From Actinomycetota bacterium (lineage in GTDB: Bacteria > Actinomycetota > Humimicrobiia > Humimicrobiales > Humimicrobiaceae): a stretch of 6,522 nt of DNA. Position numbers and translations under genes: made by a program. Below, in pieces: positions 6,457-6,522 of the stretch. The notes below the pieces were generated by a model. That model was given only the letters and a program-made list of their open reading frames with translations, ran no database searches and was not told where the DNA came from. The stretch lies in assembly GCA_003486795.1 (NCBI GenBank), contig DNFX01000221.1:1-6522 (forward strand). Reading direction: 5' to 3'. How positions within the stretch are numbered: position 1 is the stretch's first letter; each line of letters begins with the position of its first letter.

Positions 6457-6522
6457 TTATTTACTGATTTTATTTTTATATTCAAAAATAACCTGACTGG
6501 CGATTTTCTCCACAAGCTCATT
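6457..6522 (-). CDS. C-terminal end of an unidentified upstream gene
   Basis: Reading the minus strand from the window edge gives 21 sense codons (NELVEKIASQVIFEYKNKIS, then K) ending in TAA at 6457-6459. The frame is supported by its stop lying 14 nt before the next start, the usual spacing in an operon, with the next gene's ribosome binding site in the gap. The peptide is helical and amphipathic in character. It is too short to identify the family. Confidence 0.55.
   Translation of the reverse strand, partial: NELVEKIASQVIFEYKNKISK

Overview
The window is AT-rich and every supportable gene lies on the minus strand, so the locus is read from high to low coordinates. It looks like a carbohydrate-utilisation locus of a low-G+C, probably fermentative bacterium. 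The grounds are frequent ATA and AGA codons, strong AGGAGG-type ribosome binding sites, a lipoprotein binding protein with a Glu/Ala/Thr-rich tether, and a match to the CcpA/LacI-type operator consensus. A clostridial-type Firmicute fits best, but other AT-rich anaerobic phyla (for example Atribacterota or Spirochaetota) cannot be excluded from the sequence alone.

Layout in transcription order. (1) The last 21 codons of an unidentified gene (6522-6457). (2) After 14 nt, a divergent L-arabinose-isomerase (AraA) superfamily protein (6442-5009). (3) After 57 nt, a UxuA/mannonate-dehydratase-like TIM-barrel enzyme (4951-3887). (4) A 218-nt intergenic region with a near-consensus sigma70/sigmaA promoter (TTGACA, 17 bp, TATTAT), an operator matching the cre consensus at the expected start point, and a leader of about 160 nt. 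(5) A CUT1-type sugar ABC transporter: lipoprotein binding protein (3668-2280), a strong intergenic hairpin, then two permeases (2202-1333 and 1316-489). (6) The first 147 codons of a uroporphyrinogen-decarboxylase-superfamily protein (442-1, running off the window), which lacks the N-terminal motif of true HemE.

A plausible reading is that the binding protein and two permeases import a sugar or sugar derivative. No ATPase is present, so a shared MsiK/UgpC-type ATPase encoded elsewhere would energise uptake. The AraA-like isomerase and UxuA-like enzyme would then process the substrate. The substrate is not identifiable from the sequence. The usual hexuronate partners (uronate isomerase, fructuronate reductase, KDG kinase/aldolase) and the usual arabinose partners (AraB, AraD) are not in the window.

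The most interesting points are the unusual set of enzymes (AraA-like, UxuA-like and non-heme URO-D-like) around one importer, the altered active-site surroundings in both enzymes, and the compact promoter/operator that appears to control the transporter half separately.
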